A stretch of 52,959 nt of DNA from Pseudomonadota bacterium (GTDB lineage: Bacteria > Pseudomonadota > Gammaproteobacteria > Steroidobacterales > JBCBZW01). This document shows positions 33,849-42,408 of the stretch, piece by piece; position 1 is the first letter of the stretch; each line of letters opens with the position of its first letter. A program made the translations under genes and the position numbers. The DNA lies in the NCBI GenBank assembly GCA_039815145.1, contig JBCBZW010000027.1, positions 1-52,959 on the forward strand, given 5' to 3'. The notes under the pieces were generated by a model. That model worked only from the letters and a program-made list of their open reading frames with translations. It was not told the origin of the DNA and did no database searches.

Positions 33849-34339
33849 TGATGGCTACACGCCAGGCGTTACTCGCCCTCACGGCCAGGGCGCCCCTTGC
33901 GACCTGCGGGGCAGCTGTCGCGGCAAGCGGTCGATTCGACATACCCAACGGAGGCGACTGACCGCTCACCTCCGGTTCGTAACATCTTGCTCGCCGCGCT
34001 CCCTCGCTCGCTAACGCCCCGCCATATACCTAATTTTCTCCATAGCTCTCGATTTTGTGAATATCGATATCCCCTCACGCGTGACGAAAATGTTAGTTGC
34101 CACCCTCGGTACGTCCACTTAACGTAAGCGCCGCCTACCCACTGCCAGGTGACGACAGCGCCCACATAGTCCCCATGAGCGGATGATTACGTGACTTTTG
34201 GCTAATGGGATTCATGGCCTTGTGATATCTGACACATAGCGTTTGCGACCACGGAAGGTCTGCCTCCAGCGTCACGGCGTCATCAGATCTCATGAGAACC
34301 CGACACGGAGACGATAAACGCAAGCTAAGGAGCAACGAA
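33849..34339. other. 491-bp intergenic region, AT-richer than average
   Basis: Contains an ATATCGATAT palindrome (34061-34070) in an AT-rich patch at about 34020-34110. It presumably holds the promoter of the downstream secreted protein. A minus-strand frame at 33869-34165 has a Trp/Arg-rich, non-protein-like translation and is not accepted. Confidence 0.45.
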
Positions 34340-35746
34340 ATGAATAGGCCGGCAATGCAGCGCCCCGTTGGCGCGGAAACCGATGGAGCACGAACGATGA
34401 CTACCTCTACCCTCAATGCAATCATGCGAGCGGCGTGCCTCAGCGCAGCCCTCGTCGTCACCTTCACCGCAGGGATCGAGACGACGCACGCTCAGGAAGT
34501 GGACAGCGCGGAGGCCATCGCATCCCCCGGCGAGATCCGACGCCGCGCCGAGGCACGCCGACTTCTCAGGTCGACGGCACGGGATCTCGGCATCAGGGTC
34601 AGGGACCTCGTGGGTTCGCCGGATCGTTTCCCCGCCGAGCAGAACGTCTTCCTGCAGAGCACCGTCTCTGTGGCAGACCTCGACGATCCGGACGCCGCAA
34701 CCGCGACACTCCGGCTCTGGAAGGGCATTCGCCCCAACGGTGAGATCGCGCACTACATCATCACCGAGAGTGCGCATTTCGATGTCGCGGAGATCATGGG
34801 CCTGAACTTCGCGCCCCGCATGATCAACGGTGTTGGCACGGAAGGCGCCATGGAGGTCACCATCGATGGTGCCGGGCGGCTCATCTTCCCCGGCGACGTG
34901 GACTTCAGTCCGACGCTCGAGGTGATCCCCGGCAACCCCGACAATCCCGACGAAGCGTTCCCGCCCGCGTTCGTACAGCCCGGTGCTGTGGCGGACGCCC
35001 TTTGGTCCTCGTTGGTCGTGACCCCCGCCGGCAACGTCTTCAACGTGCAGCAGGTGTTCAACAGCACCGGCGTACATGACCGCGCCACCGCCATCGACCT
35101 CGAGGGCGGTACGGTCACCTTGCAGCTGCTCGACGGTTTCCAGGGTGGTCAGCAGTACTACTACCACCTCGTGACGGACGCGTCGGCGCCGGAGCCGGCC
35201 GCCATCGAACTCGGTGTGTACGCGCCGCGTCTCGCCAACCTGCCTACCTTCGGTGTGTCGACCCCGGAGTCCACATCGACGCTGTTCGGCTTCTCGCCTG
35301 TCGTCAACGGCATCACGGACCTGGACTCACCCGAGCGACAGAGCCTCGGCTTCACGATTACCCAGACCGTACCCGGTACGTTCTTCCCGATCGGTGTCGG
35401 TGACATCCCCGCCGGTACGGCCGAGCGCCCCGTTGACCCCATCAACGTCTTCCCGTTCGACCCCGTCAACAACCAGGGGCAGCTGAACAACTACTCGCCG
35501 ATGTGGGACGCGCACCTCAACATGTGGACGCAGGAAGCCATCGATCAGGGCCTGCGTCGCCGTATCGTCAGCTTCGATGATCTGCGCAACCTGGTGGAAG
35601 CGGGGCTTGTGACCAGCTTCGCAGAGAACGGTCCCAGCGATGGCTTTGTCGCGGGCCTGAACTCGGCCGAGGCCATCATCAACTGCCCGGTGATCGCTCA
35701 GCCGTTGTTCTCGCCGTCGGTGGGCCCGGCTGTTCCTGGCGAGTAA
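34340..35746 (+). CDS. Secreted hypothetical protein
   Basis: 468 residues from ATG 34340, supported by AAGGAG 7 nt upstream; a later ATG at 34397 would shorten the N terminus. A hydrophobic segment A-A-C-L-S-A-A-L-V-V-T-F-T-A-G with a cut near T-H-A-Q-E is a signal peptide. The mature chain is acidic and strand-rich, with only one late cysteine (I-I-N-C-P-V). Several Phe/Pro-rich loops (V-F-P-F-D-P-V-N-N) are visible. I recognise no domain. It stands alone on its strand with a large upstream region, so it is probably separately regulated. Confidence 0.7.
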   Translation: MNRPAMQRPVGAETDGARTMTTSTLNAIMRAACLSAALVVTFTAGIETTHAQEVDSAEAIASPGEIRRRAEARRLLRSTARDLGIRVRDLVGSPDRFPAEQNVFLQSTVSVADLDDPDAATATLRLWKGIRPNGEIAHYIITESAHFDVAEIMGLNFAPRMINGVGTEGAMEVTIDGAGRLIFPGDVDFSPTLEVIPGNPDNPDEAFPPAFVQPGAVADALWSSLVVTPAGNVFNVQQVFNSTGVHDRATAIDLEGGTVTLQLLDGFQGGQQYYYHLVTDASAPEPAAIELGVYAPRLANLPTFGVSTPESTSTLFGFSPVVNGITDLDSPERQSLGFTITQTVPGTFFPIGVGDIPAGTAERPVDPINVFPFDPVNNQGQLNNYSPMWDAHLNMWTQEAIDQGLRRRIVSFDDLRNLVEAGLVTSFAENGPSDGFVAGLNSAEAIINCPVIAQPLFSPSVGPAVPGE

Positions 35747-36033
35747 GCGTCGCCTCGCTGCAGGGCGTACGGCGTGGGCATCGCCCCACGTCGTGCGCCC
35801 GCGGCTTCTTTGTCGCTGCGCTCGAGCGCGCGGCGCATGTCTCGCCGGGGTAACCCACTTAGCTCAATTTGGAACGAGGACAAGCAATGAAAACGCTGGT
35901 TCGTCGCCAGCTCGGACGCTTAGCGCCCCTACCCCGATGAGCCGAATCACGCAGCTTTCGCGCCTAGGGATATGCAAGCCCATGGCGAAGACCACGAGCG
36001 TCGTCATCGCCCCAGTATCCCGACGGAGTCCCC
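35747..36033 (+). other. Intergenic region with two tiny overlapping open frames
   Basis: GAGGA 7 nt before ATG 35887 opens a 17-codon frame ending at 35940. Its TGA overlaps the ATG (35937) of a 34-codon frame ending at 36041. The second frame's end overlaps the start of the acidic protein gene. Neither peptide is hydrophobic or recognisable. They may be a translated leader controlling the downstream gene or chance frames. Confidence 0.3.
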
Positions 36034-36771
36034 ATGATTAGTCTTTCCGGCATCAATGCGAAGTTGTTCGAATCACTCGATCCTAAGCTGATCAGCACGC
36101 CGATCCTGGACTCGGCCGGGCTGCAGCAGGCGCTACAGACCCTCGGCAAGGGCGCGCTCAACGATCTGGCCTTCCCGGACGACCTGCTAGAACGGCTTCA
36201 AGACTCAGATGATCCCACCTCAAACGCGGACAACTCGGACGTGTGGGATGCCTATGTCTCCCAAATGGCGAACGATCCCGACGAGACGGGAGCCTCGGTG
36301 CGCGAGCTCGACGCAGCGCTGCGCGAACTGGCCACGGACCCAGCGCGCGTCGACAGCGCCGAAGTGGATGCCCTGGTGGCCAACCTCGCCGACGGCCTGC
36401 CTGTGGGGGATGCCAGCGCTGGGCAGATCACCTCTGCCTTAGGCGGCGGCGTGCTCACCAACATCAAGGAGTCCATTGGCAACCTGCAGCAGATGCTGGA
36501 GGGTCGCCTGGAGACGCTGGGTGAACTCTCCGCCGAGGACGTCTCCGGCGCCGTGGACGAACTGCGCGAGGCGCCGTCAGACGAGGAGGCCGTGGTGGAC
36601 GCCGCGCCGGAGCAGACTTACGAAGTGGAACTGGTGGAGGACATCGAGGAGGTGGACGCGCTGGACGCCACTGTCATCGACGCGCAACCCGACGCGTGGT
36701 TCGCCCCCGAGGACAGTGATCCGCCGGGGGATGACGGCACCGACGTGAGGAGCGATGTGCTCACCGACTGA
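36034..36771 (+). CDS. Acidic cytoplasmic hypothetical protein
   Basis: 245 residues with a good ribosome site (GGAG 7 nt upstream). No signal peptide, no cysteine and a very acidic composition, especially the last ~80 residues (V-E-L-V-E-D-I-E-E-V-D-A-L-D, then D-P-P-G-D-D-G-T-D). The first ~180 residues are predicted helical with L-x-E-L-D-A-A-L-x-E-L-A heptad-like spacing. I do not recognise a family. The acidic tail suggests a flexible or DNA-mimic-like region, which is inference only. Confidence 0.65.
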   Translation: MISLSGINAKLFESLDPKLISTPILDSAGLQQALQTLGKGALNDLAFPDDLLERLQDSDDPTSNADNSDVWDAYVSQMANDPDETGASVRELDAALRELATDPARVDSAEVDALVANLADGLPVGDASAGQITSALGGGVLTNIKESIGNLQQMLEGRLETLGELSAEDVSGAVDELREAPSDEEAVVDAAPEQTYEVELVEDIEEVDALDATVIDAQPDAWFAPEDSDPPGDDGTDVRSDVLTD

Positions 36772-37019
36772 GCCTGCGCGCGGATGCCCTGACCACCACC
36801 GCGACGATGTCACCGGGGCTTAAGCGTAGAACTTCGCGGCGAGAGCTGGGTAGCAGGGCGACAGCGTTACAGTGGATCAGCTCGGTGCCGTGCAATGCCC
36901 CGTTCTTTTGAGTGGGCTGTCACGTTTTCCAACGGTAGGCCGAGAAGCGGGCGATGCTCGGGAGCACGAGAACGAGCGTTAGGTGCTAAAGGCGAGGATA
37001 CCCCGCGCTACCCGTGCTC

Positions 37020-37754
37020 TTAGTTGCCGCGGCTTTCGCTCTCTAGCCAGAAGATATCGAACAGTTTGTAGCCGCCGGAACTACCTGAAGAGCGGTCCAC
37101 GAACTTGGGCACGACGTAGTGGATGTGGGGTTTCGTTTCGAAGCTCGTGCGGGGGTGAGGCGTAACGGCACCGCCCGAGACGGTCATGGGGAAGCTCTTG
37201 ACGACACGCCCTTCCACCTCGACCACGAACCTGTAGTTGCCTTCCCGGGCGAGCAGTCCTTCCAGCGTGAACGCGTAGTTACCCACGGGGCTCTGGGGGG
37301 TGGCGAGGGATTGCCAGGGGCCTTGTCGATGGAAGTTCTTACCCGGTTGGAAGGGATCGCCGCTTTCCTCAACCTCCATCTGAAAGGGGAAGGAGGTGAT
37401 GGGCTCGCCATCCTTGTCCACGCTCATCACGTAGCTGCCCGCCTCCCCGAGACTCAGGGTGGGCACTCCGAGGGAACCGAGACCGTCGAAGACGGGATAC
37501 TCAGTCCACTTCTGCACTTGCAGGGAAGCCTTGCCTTTCACAGCTCCGCTCCGATCGCGAACCACGAGCTCGTAGGTCGCGTCCCCCTCAGGCGGAAAGA
37601 CGAGACACAGACCGTCCGCCAAGAAGTTCCCATTGTTCTTGTAGAAGCCGACGTCGAGCAGCGAAACGAGTTCGGCCGAAGGCTGTTGGGCCTGGAGCGA
37701 CGAAGCGAGGAGCATGATTGCTCCGGCGAGAAGGGAAGCGCGTCGATATTGCAT
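37020..37754 (-). CDS. Secreted hypothetical protein
   Basis: 244 residues from ATG 37754, chosen because it begins a signal peptide (M-Q-Y-R-R-A-S-L-L-A-G-A-I-M-L-L-A-S-S). The mature part holds two beta-sandwich-like stretches with repeated Y-x-L-V-V-x-x-R and N-Y-x-F-V-V-E-V-E-G-R-V-V-K-S-F-P-M patterns, ending in a charged tail. It contains only one cysteine. The layout recalls periplasmic proteins with two Ig-like modules, but no family is recognised. It follows the esterase-DsbA fusion by about 115 bp on the same strand and may belong to that operon. Confidence 0.65.
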   Translation of the reverse strand: MQYRRASLLAGAIMLLASSLQAQQPSAELVSLLDVGFYKNNGNFLADGLCLVFPPEGDATYELVVRDRSGAVKGKASLQVQKWTEYPVFDGLGSLGVPTLSLGEAGSYVMSVDKDGEPITSFPFQMEVEESGDPFQPGKNFHRQGPWQSLATPQSPVGNYAFTLEGLLAREGNYRFVVEVEGRVVKSFPMTVSGGAVTPHPRTSFETKPHIHYVVPKFVDRSSGSSGGYKLFDIFWLESESRGN

Positions 37755-37868
37755 GGCGGTGAGCTTATCAGCGAACAGACCGCACGGAAACGTGGGGGGC
37801 GGGCTACGGCCGCCAGGCGGTCTTTGGCTCACCATCCGCCTGATTCGCCGGACTCAAGAGTGAAAGTG

Positions 37869-39242
37869 CTATTCGCTGAGGCTCTTCAGATACGCCCTTA
37901 ACACGTGCGGATCCCAGCCGATGTGTTTTGTCCGCACATCGTCCGCATCAATCAGGAACCCAGGCGTACCGACGATTCCTAGAATGTCTAGGGCCGCCAT
38001 GTTGTTTTGGATTTCGCCCAGATGAGCCTCCACGACTGGGTCGATATTCATATCATCGACGAGAACTCCGACGTGTTGACGAATCGATTCGATCGCCTGG
38101 TGAGCGCCTATCCGATCGTTAGACGCCAACAAGTCGGCGTAGACTGCCTTGTACTGTGCTGGGTTATCAATCGAAAACGTCAGTGCGGTCGCTCTTACTG
38201 ACCCCTCGCCGAAAACCGGAACGTCCACCGCGACCAACCGAACGTTCGGGTAGGCGGCCAACAAATTCGGCAGTTCACGATGGGCGACTCTACACGATGG
38301 GCAGTTGTAGTCGAAAAACTTGTAAATCGTAATAGCGCCCTTCGGATTCCCAGACACGCCGCCACGACTCACTGCGCGGCGCAATACACTGTCGACCAAG
38401 GCCCCAGCGGAACCCTGACTTTTGGCCACTGCTGAGCCCACGGCCGACAGCGGCGGCGGCGGCGATGCCGTCATTTCCTGACCGCGCTCGCGAGCATCGA
38501 TCCAAGTAGCGATATCCCGGCGACCTGCGGCGCTGACGACATGCGGCACGGAGTAGACGTTGAGCTCGACCCGTCGGCCGACCTCAATCAGCCGCGAGAC
38601 TGCGAGATCGGTGTCCTCTGCTCGAACACTCGGATCTCGTGTGCCGTGGCCGATCAGGACGGGCGCGGATACGTCGGATACGACAGTTGCGTCAATCGCC
38701 GGAAGGCGTCCAGCGAAGCCCACGTAGCCTGCCGCGTCCGACGGCCGCAGGAAGGCGGCGGACAATGTCATCGTGGCGCCTTGGCCAAAGCCGACGAGGT
38801 AAACTCGTTCGGGATCAGTTCCGAGCCAGGCCGTTACTGCATCGATGCCACGGAACAGGCGATCGCTAGCTTCGATGATCGCGTTGGAATCAATGACTGG
38901 ACCTGCGCCGCTCGATACAGGGAACCAGGCATAACTTCCTGGCTCGAGCGCTTCGAAGCCTCGTATGGCCACATACGTGTGAGGTGTTGACGGCTCGATT
39001 TTGACGAGGGCCGCAATCTGCTGCTCGTCCATACCGTAGCCGTGCAAACCGACAATCAGAGCAAACCGTTCCGCACCCTCCGGGGGGAGCCGGAGGACGC
39101 GAACGACAATCTCGCCTGATGACGTTGAAAGCCCTGTCGCCCCATCGGCCAGAATGCGGACCTCGGGCGATTCACCTACGCTGTCGCAGGCGGTCAGCAA
39201 TGACCACAGCACAAGCGCCACAAGACCTCTTCCCGGACTCAC
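37869..39242 (-). CDS. Lipoprotein fusing a nucleophile-lacking esterase fold to a DsbA-like thiol oxidoreductase
   Basis: 457 residues from a GTG at 39242. A short signal ends in a lipobox (L-T-A-C19). Residues ~25-250 have the phospholipase/carboxylesterase fold: L-H-G-Y-G near 67, the nucleophile elbow V-G-F-G-Q-G-A, Asp203 in G-T-R-D, and His234 in V-P-H-V. The elbow should read G-F-S-Q-G, but the codon is GGC, so position 153 is Gly and the Ser nucleophile is missing. Residues ~300-457 are a DsbA/DsbC-like domain with active site C314-P-S-C317 (F-F-D-Y-N-C-P-S-C) and the cis-Pro loop G-T-P-G-F. It is likely periplasmic and membrane-anchored. It follows the two SRPBCC genes by 19 bp. Confidence 0.85.
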   Translation of the reverse strand: MSPGRGLVALVLWSLLTACDSVGESPEVRILADGATGLSTSSGEIVVRVLRLPPEGAERFALIVGLHGYGMDEQQIAALVKIEPSTPHTYVAIRGFEALEPGSYAWFPVSSGAGPVIDSNAIIEASDRLFRGIDAVTAWLGTDPERVYLVGFGQGATMTLSAAFLRPSDAAGYVGFAGRLPAIDATVVSDVSAPVLIGHGTRDPSVRAEDTDLAVSRLIEVGRRVELNVYSVPHVVSAAGRRDIATWIDARERGQEMTASPPPPLSAVGSAVAKSQGSAGALVDSVLRRAVSRGGVSGNPKGAITIYKFFDYNCPSCRVAHRELPNLLAAYPNVRLVAVDVPVFGEGSVRATALTFSIDNPAQYKAVYADLLASNDRIGAHQAIESIRQHVGVLVDDMNIDPVVEAHLGEIQNNMAALDILGIVGTPGFLIDADDVRTKHIGWDPHVLRAYLKSLSE

Positions 39243-39261
39243 AGGTACCTATCCGGTCCGA

Positions 39262-40347
39262 CTAGTGGCCGCCGCCGGCAGCCTGTAGGGCTGCGGTCTT
39301 CCGAGGATGAACCGCATCGTTTTCGATGAAATATTTCGCATCGTCGACCGCGAAACCAACCTGCTGTGTCATCGCACTGCGAAAGAACGCGATGGCCTGC
39401 GGTGGCACACCCGCGGCCGTTGCAGCGGTTATCTCCACCGTGACTTGTGTGGTGTTGCGGTCGATCTCATTCACTAACCAGACAGCTTCGCCGTAAGTCA
39501 CAAACGGCGGCATTCCCTGATCAATGGAGTACGCGAAAAGACCTTCCTCTTCATCATATTGGGTTATGGTTTCCTTCGTTTCGCCATTGAAGGCAGGAAT
39601 AAAGCAGGCTCGCTGATCCCCTACGATTGTGTCGCCGTTGCGATCTGTCACGGTGATCTCGCCAATGTTGCTTGACCAAACATGGGCGTCGCCAAAGCCA
39701 TCCGCGACAACCGCCCACACGTCGGCTTTACTCGCCTTGAGGATTCTGGTCTGACGGACGATCGCGGGATTGAAACCGCTGTTGCTGCCGTGGTCTGCAA
39801 AACCCCCATACTTGGCCGACAACTTCGCGAGCGCGCCACTCAGAGATTCGCTCATCGACGCTGCGGCATCCGTGTCAGCAGCGTTGAAGTAGTGATTCCA
39901 GGTTACGACTGCCCCCTTCCTTTCATCGGCGGACGTGATTGTCAGCACCGCAAGGTGATCAGATATGCCCATGGGATTCGTATCGCCGATTGAATAGGCG
40001 AACGTACGTGACGTCGCGTCGTCGGCGACTACGGTCTCGCTGACGCTTCCGCCGCCCCGGAGCCTTACGGTGCGTCGTTCACCAACCTTGGCGCTAGTGA
40101 TGGAGCGAACGCCGTCGAACAGGCCAGCCACGTGATTCGACTTGGTTAGATACTTCCATACCGCACCAGCTGACTTACTGAGTTCCGCCGAGCGGGAGAG
40201 TTGCAGCGGCGCTGAAGTATGCTCATCAACGTTTACAGCACCATCAATTCTTGGCGGCATTTGTGGTGCTTCTTGAGCTCCTGCGCTGAGGTGGAACGTG
40301 AACGCGGCAACTGCGACAAACGTAATTGTTAACCGAGACTCGATCAT
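39262..40347 (-). CDS. Secreted protein with two SRPBCC-like domains
   Basis: 361 residues with signal peptide (ending S-A-G-A-Q-E). GGAGA lies about 8 nt before the ATG. Residues ~50-190 and ~195-345 are two SRPBCC/START-like units (S-K-S-A-G-A-V-W-K-Y-L and A-S-K-A-D-V-W-A-V-V starts, each followed by strands with F-A-Y-S-I). The second unit's end, I-E-N-D-A-V-H-P-R-K-T, matches the end of the neighbouring single-domain protein. SRPBCC folds bind hydrophobic ligands such as lipids, sterols or aromatic compounds. Export of a double SRPBCC protein is unusual. It lies in one leftward operon with the SRPBCC gene 80 bp upstream and the DsbA fusion downstream. Confidence 0.8.
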   Translation of the reverse strand: MIESRLTITFVAVAAFTFHLSAGAQEAPQMPPRIDGAVNVDEHTSAPLQLSRSAELSKSAGAVWKYLTKSNHVAGLFDGVRSITSAKVGERRTVRLRGGGSVSETVVADDATSRTFAYSIGDTNPMGISDHLAVLTITSADERKGAVVTWNHYFNAADTDAAASMSESLSGALAKLSAKYGGFADHGSNSGFNPAIVRQTRILKASKADVWAVVADGFGDAHVWSSNIGEITVTDRNGDTIVGDQRACFIPAFNGETKETITQYDEEEGLFAYSIDQGMPPFVTYGEAVWLVNEIDRNTTQVTVEITAATAAGVPPQAIAFFRSAMTQQVGFAVDDAKYFIENDAVHPRKTAALQAAGGGH

Positions 40348-40427
40348 GGGGATATCTCCTCTGACTAACCGCGTGAGGTCGCCGTTAGTTATCCAACAGA
40401 CGTTGTAAAATAGGGCAAATAAAAAGC

Positions 40428-40949
40428 CTAGGCCGCTGCGCGGGCTTTCTGAGCCTGCTTGGACTTGGCTCTTTCAGTTTTCCGCGGATGCACTGAACCT
40501 TGCTCCAAGTAGAATTTGAACTCCTCCAGAGACTCGTCGATGGCCTTGCCGAACTGTTTCTTCATCATCCAACCCATCAGAAAAGCGAACGGCTGCGCCA
40601 AGTCAGCTGTCATCGTCATTGTCGCGGTGCTGGCATTGGGTCCAGCCGGCTGGATGGCCCAACGTGCCTGAATTGACTTGACGAATCCTGGCAATGCCTT
40701 TCCGGTGACGGCATAGGCAATGAGTCGGCGACTCTCGTCGTAGTCGACTATCGATTCATCGAACTCGCCCTGTGACGTGCTACAAACACGGCCGCCCGCC
40801 GGCGCCCCGCTTGGTGCGGCGTTGTTGTTACGCGAGGTCGACACAAAGACGTTGCTAGCCCATTTGTCGACATCGGCAAACTCGGGGCCGATGACCGCCC
40901 AAGCCTTGTCAGCCGTTGTCGCGATTCTGATTTTGCGTTGAATATCCAT
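40428..40949 (-). CDS. SRPBCC-family protein (polyketide cyclase/lipid-transport-like)
   Basis: 173 residues, no signal peptide. AAGGAG 8 nt before the ATG is strong. The opening M-D-I-Q-R-K-I-R-I-A-T-T-A-D-K-A-W-A-V-I and the closing F-K-F-Y-L-E-Q-G-S-V-H-P-R-K-T match the SRPBCC pattern, and the V-H-P-R-K-T end matches its neighbour. The last ~15 residues are Lys/Ala-rich. It is the first gene of the leftward operon facing the TetR pair, so those regulators are the natural candidates to control it. A hydrophobic ligand is likely, the reaction unknown. Confidence 0.82.
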   Translation of the reverse strand: MDIQRKIRIATTADKAWAVIGPEFADVDKWASNVFVSTSRNNNAAPSGAPAGGRVCSTSQGEFDESIVDYDESRRLIAYAVTGKALPGFVKSIQARWAIQPAGPNASTATMTMTADLAQPFAFLMGWMMKKQFGKAIDESLEEFKFYLEQGSVHPRKTERAKSKQAQKARAAA

Positions 40950-41040
40950 CCTTAACTCCTTCGTAAACTCCTGTTTATGCTTGATTCTTCATTCCAACCG
41001 ATCCACCAGTCGTTACGATTCCTTGCGGCCGCTAGGCTTG

Positions 41041-41116
41041 TTTTCCAACGTCGGTTGTATTACGAATATCGACCTTATAGCGCAACCAATTTCTTTTTAC
41101 AATCAGTGTTGGAAAA
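41041..41116. promoter_or_regulatory. Nested inverted repeats in the SRPBCC/TetR divergent promoter
   Basis: TTTTCCAAC (41041-41049) and GTTGGAAAA (41108-41116) are perfect 9-bp arms. Inside them GGTTG (41053-41057) faces CAACC (41083-41087). This is where a TetR repressor controlling both directions would bind, near the start of the first tetR. Confidence 0.5.
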
Positions 41117-41134
41117 TGAGCCCCGGAGCCTTCG

Positions 41135-41719
41135 ATGGCACGACCCCGCAACTTCGACGAAGAAAAAGCACTGCAGGCAGCGATGCTGACCTTTTGGCGC
41201 CATGGCTACGATGGCACGACGTACAAGATGCTTTCTGAGGCCACGGGCATTGACGTCAAAGGGTTGTCGAACGTTTTCGGTAGCAAGGATGAGATATTCG
41301 ATAAGGCGGCCGGCGCCTATCGACAGATGGCACATGGTGTCGTCAACGAGTCCTTTTCCGAGCCTGGCATCGAGGCATTGATCGCATTTTTTGAGCGCAT
41401 GGGCACGCCACCTGCCTCGGATGAGGACATGTCCAACATGGGCTGCATGCTGGTCAACACGATCTTCGAACTGCACCGCTTTCAGCCAAGCATGCGCGAG
41501 CATGTCGAGGCGTACCGAAGGATGTGGTTAGCTGCGTTTGAAAACTCCTTGCGAGCAAGTGAAATCGCTAAACCGCGTGAACGCGCGGAGTTCTTGGTCG
41601 GCTCGATGTGGGGTGCGCTCAGTGAAATTCGGTTGGTCCGTTCGAAAACAGCGGCCGCTCCTCTCTCTCAGATCGCGGTGGACACGCTGCGGTCCTGGCA
41701 AGCGGAAACAGCGGCATAG
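41135..41719 (+). CDS. TetR-family regulator, first of a tandem pair
   Basis: 194 residues, CGGAG 7 nt before the ATG. The N-terminal helix-turn-helix reads A-R-P-R-x-F-D-E-E-K-A-L, then T-T-Y-K-M-L-S-E-A-T-G-I-D-V-K-G-L-S-N-V-F-G. The C-terminal domain includes the conserved G-C-M-L-V-N-T segment of this TetR subgroup. It is divergent from the SRPBCC operon. The following gene is a clear paralogue, so this looks like a duplicated repressor. Ligand unknown, possibly the same hydrophobic compound bound by the SRPBCC proteins. Confidence 0.9.
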   Translation: MARPRNFDEEKALQAAMLTFWRHGYDGTTYKMLSEATGIDVKGLSNVFGSKDEIFDKAAGAYRQMAHGVVNESFSEPGIEALIAFFERMGTPPASDEDMSNMGCMLVNTIFELHRFQPSMREHVEAYRRMWLAAFENSLRASEIAKPRERAEFLVGSMWGALSEIRLVRSKTAAAPLSQIAVDTLRSWQAETAA

Positions 41720-41757
41720 AGCCCAACCCGGGAACCAACACATGCAAAGGTGGCGCT

Positions 41758-42363
41758 GTGGCAAGACCACGTGAATTCAACGAAGACAAGGTCATCGATG
41801 CCGCAATGTACTGTTTTTGGCAGAACGGCTTTGATGGCGCAACGATTTCCGATTTGGAGGAAGCGACCGGTATCAGCCGGATCAGCCTCTACAACACCTT
41901 TCAAGACAAGGAAGGTTTGTATCTGGCGGCCCAGCGTCGTTACCAGCAGATGGCCTTCAAGATGGTAAGAGAAATGCTTGCCGTACCGGATTTGAACGCG
42001 GTTAAGCATTTCTTTTCGCTACATCTCGACGGGGACCCGAGGCAGGAAGCCGCGCGTCTCGGTTGCATGATGGTCAATACCGTTCTGGATTCCACGGACG
42101 TCAGCCAGCCAGTACTTCAGTACGTTCGCTCTTATCGTGAAGGCCTGACCGACATATTCGAAGAATATTTGGAGCAGTGCCGAGATAGTGGAATCATCCG
42201 CACCGATCTGAATCTTCGTGCCTGTGCATCGTTCATTCAGACTTCGATGTGGGGCGCAATGGCCGTGTCGCGGCTCTACAATGACTTCTCAGAAAACCTT
42301 CCGCATGTTTCGATCGTGCTTGACACGATCGACAGTTGGCGAGTTCATGCCACGGCGGGATAG
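41758..42363 (+). CDS. TetR-family regulator, second of a tandem pair
   Basis: 201 residues from a GTG at 41758 with an AAGG-type site upstream. Its helix-turn-helix (A-R-P-R-E-F-N-E-D-K, then A-T-I-S-D-L-E-E-A-T-G-I-S-R-I-S-L-Y-N-T-F-x-D-K) and G-C-M-M-V-N-T segment closely parallel the preceding regulator. It starts 38 bp after the first regulator's stop, so both are on one transcript. The recognition helix differs from its partner's (S-R-I-S-L-Y-N versus D-V-K-G-L-S-N), so the two probably read different operators. Confidence 0.9.
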   Translation: MARPREFNEDKVIDAAMYCFWQNGFDGATISDLEEATGISRISLYNTFQDKEGLYLAAQRRYQQMAFKMVREMLAVPDLNAVKHFFSLHLDGDPRQEAARLGCMMVNTVLDSTDVSQPVLQYVRSYREGLTDIFEEYLEQCRDSGIIRTDLNLRACASFIQTSMWGAMAVSRLYNDFSENLPHVSIVLDTIDSWRVHATAG

Positions 42364-42408
42364 TTTCGCGATCCCCCAAGGAGCGATTCACAGGTGCTAG
42401 GGGCGACC

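Noticed and set aside
33869-34165. Minus-strand frame with a Trp-rich translation
   Set aside because: No ribosome site, unlikely composition and no recognisable family.
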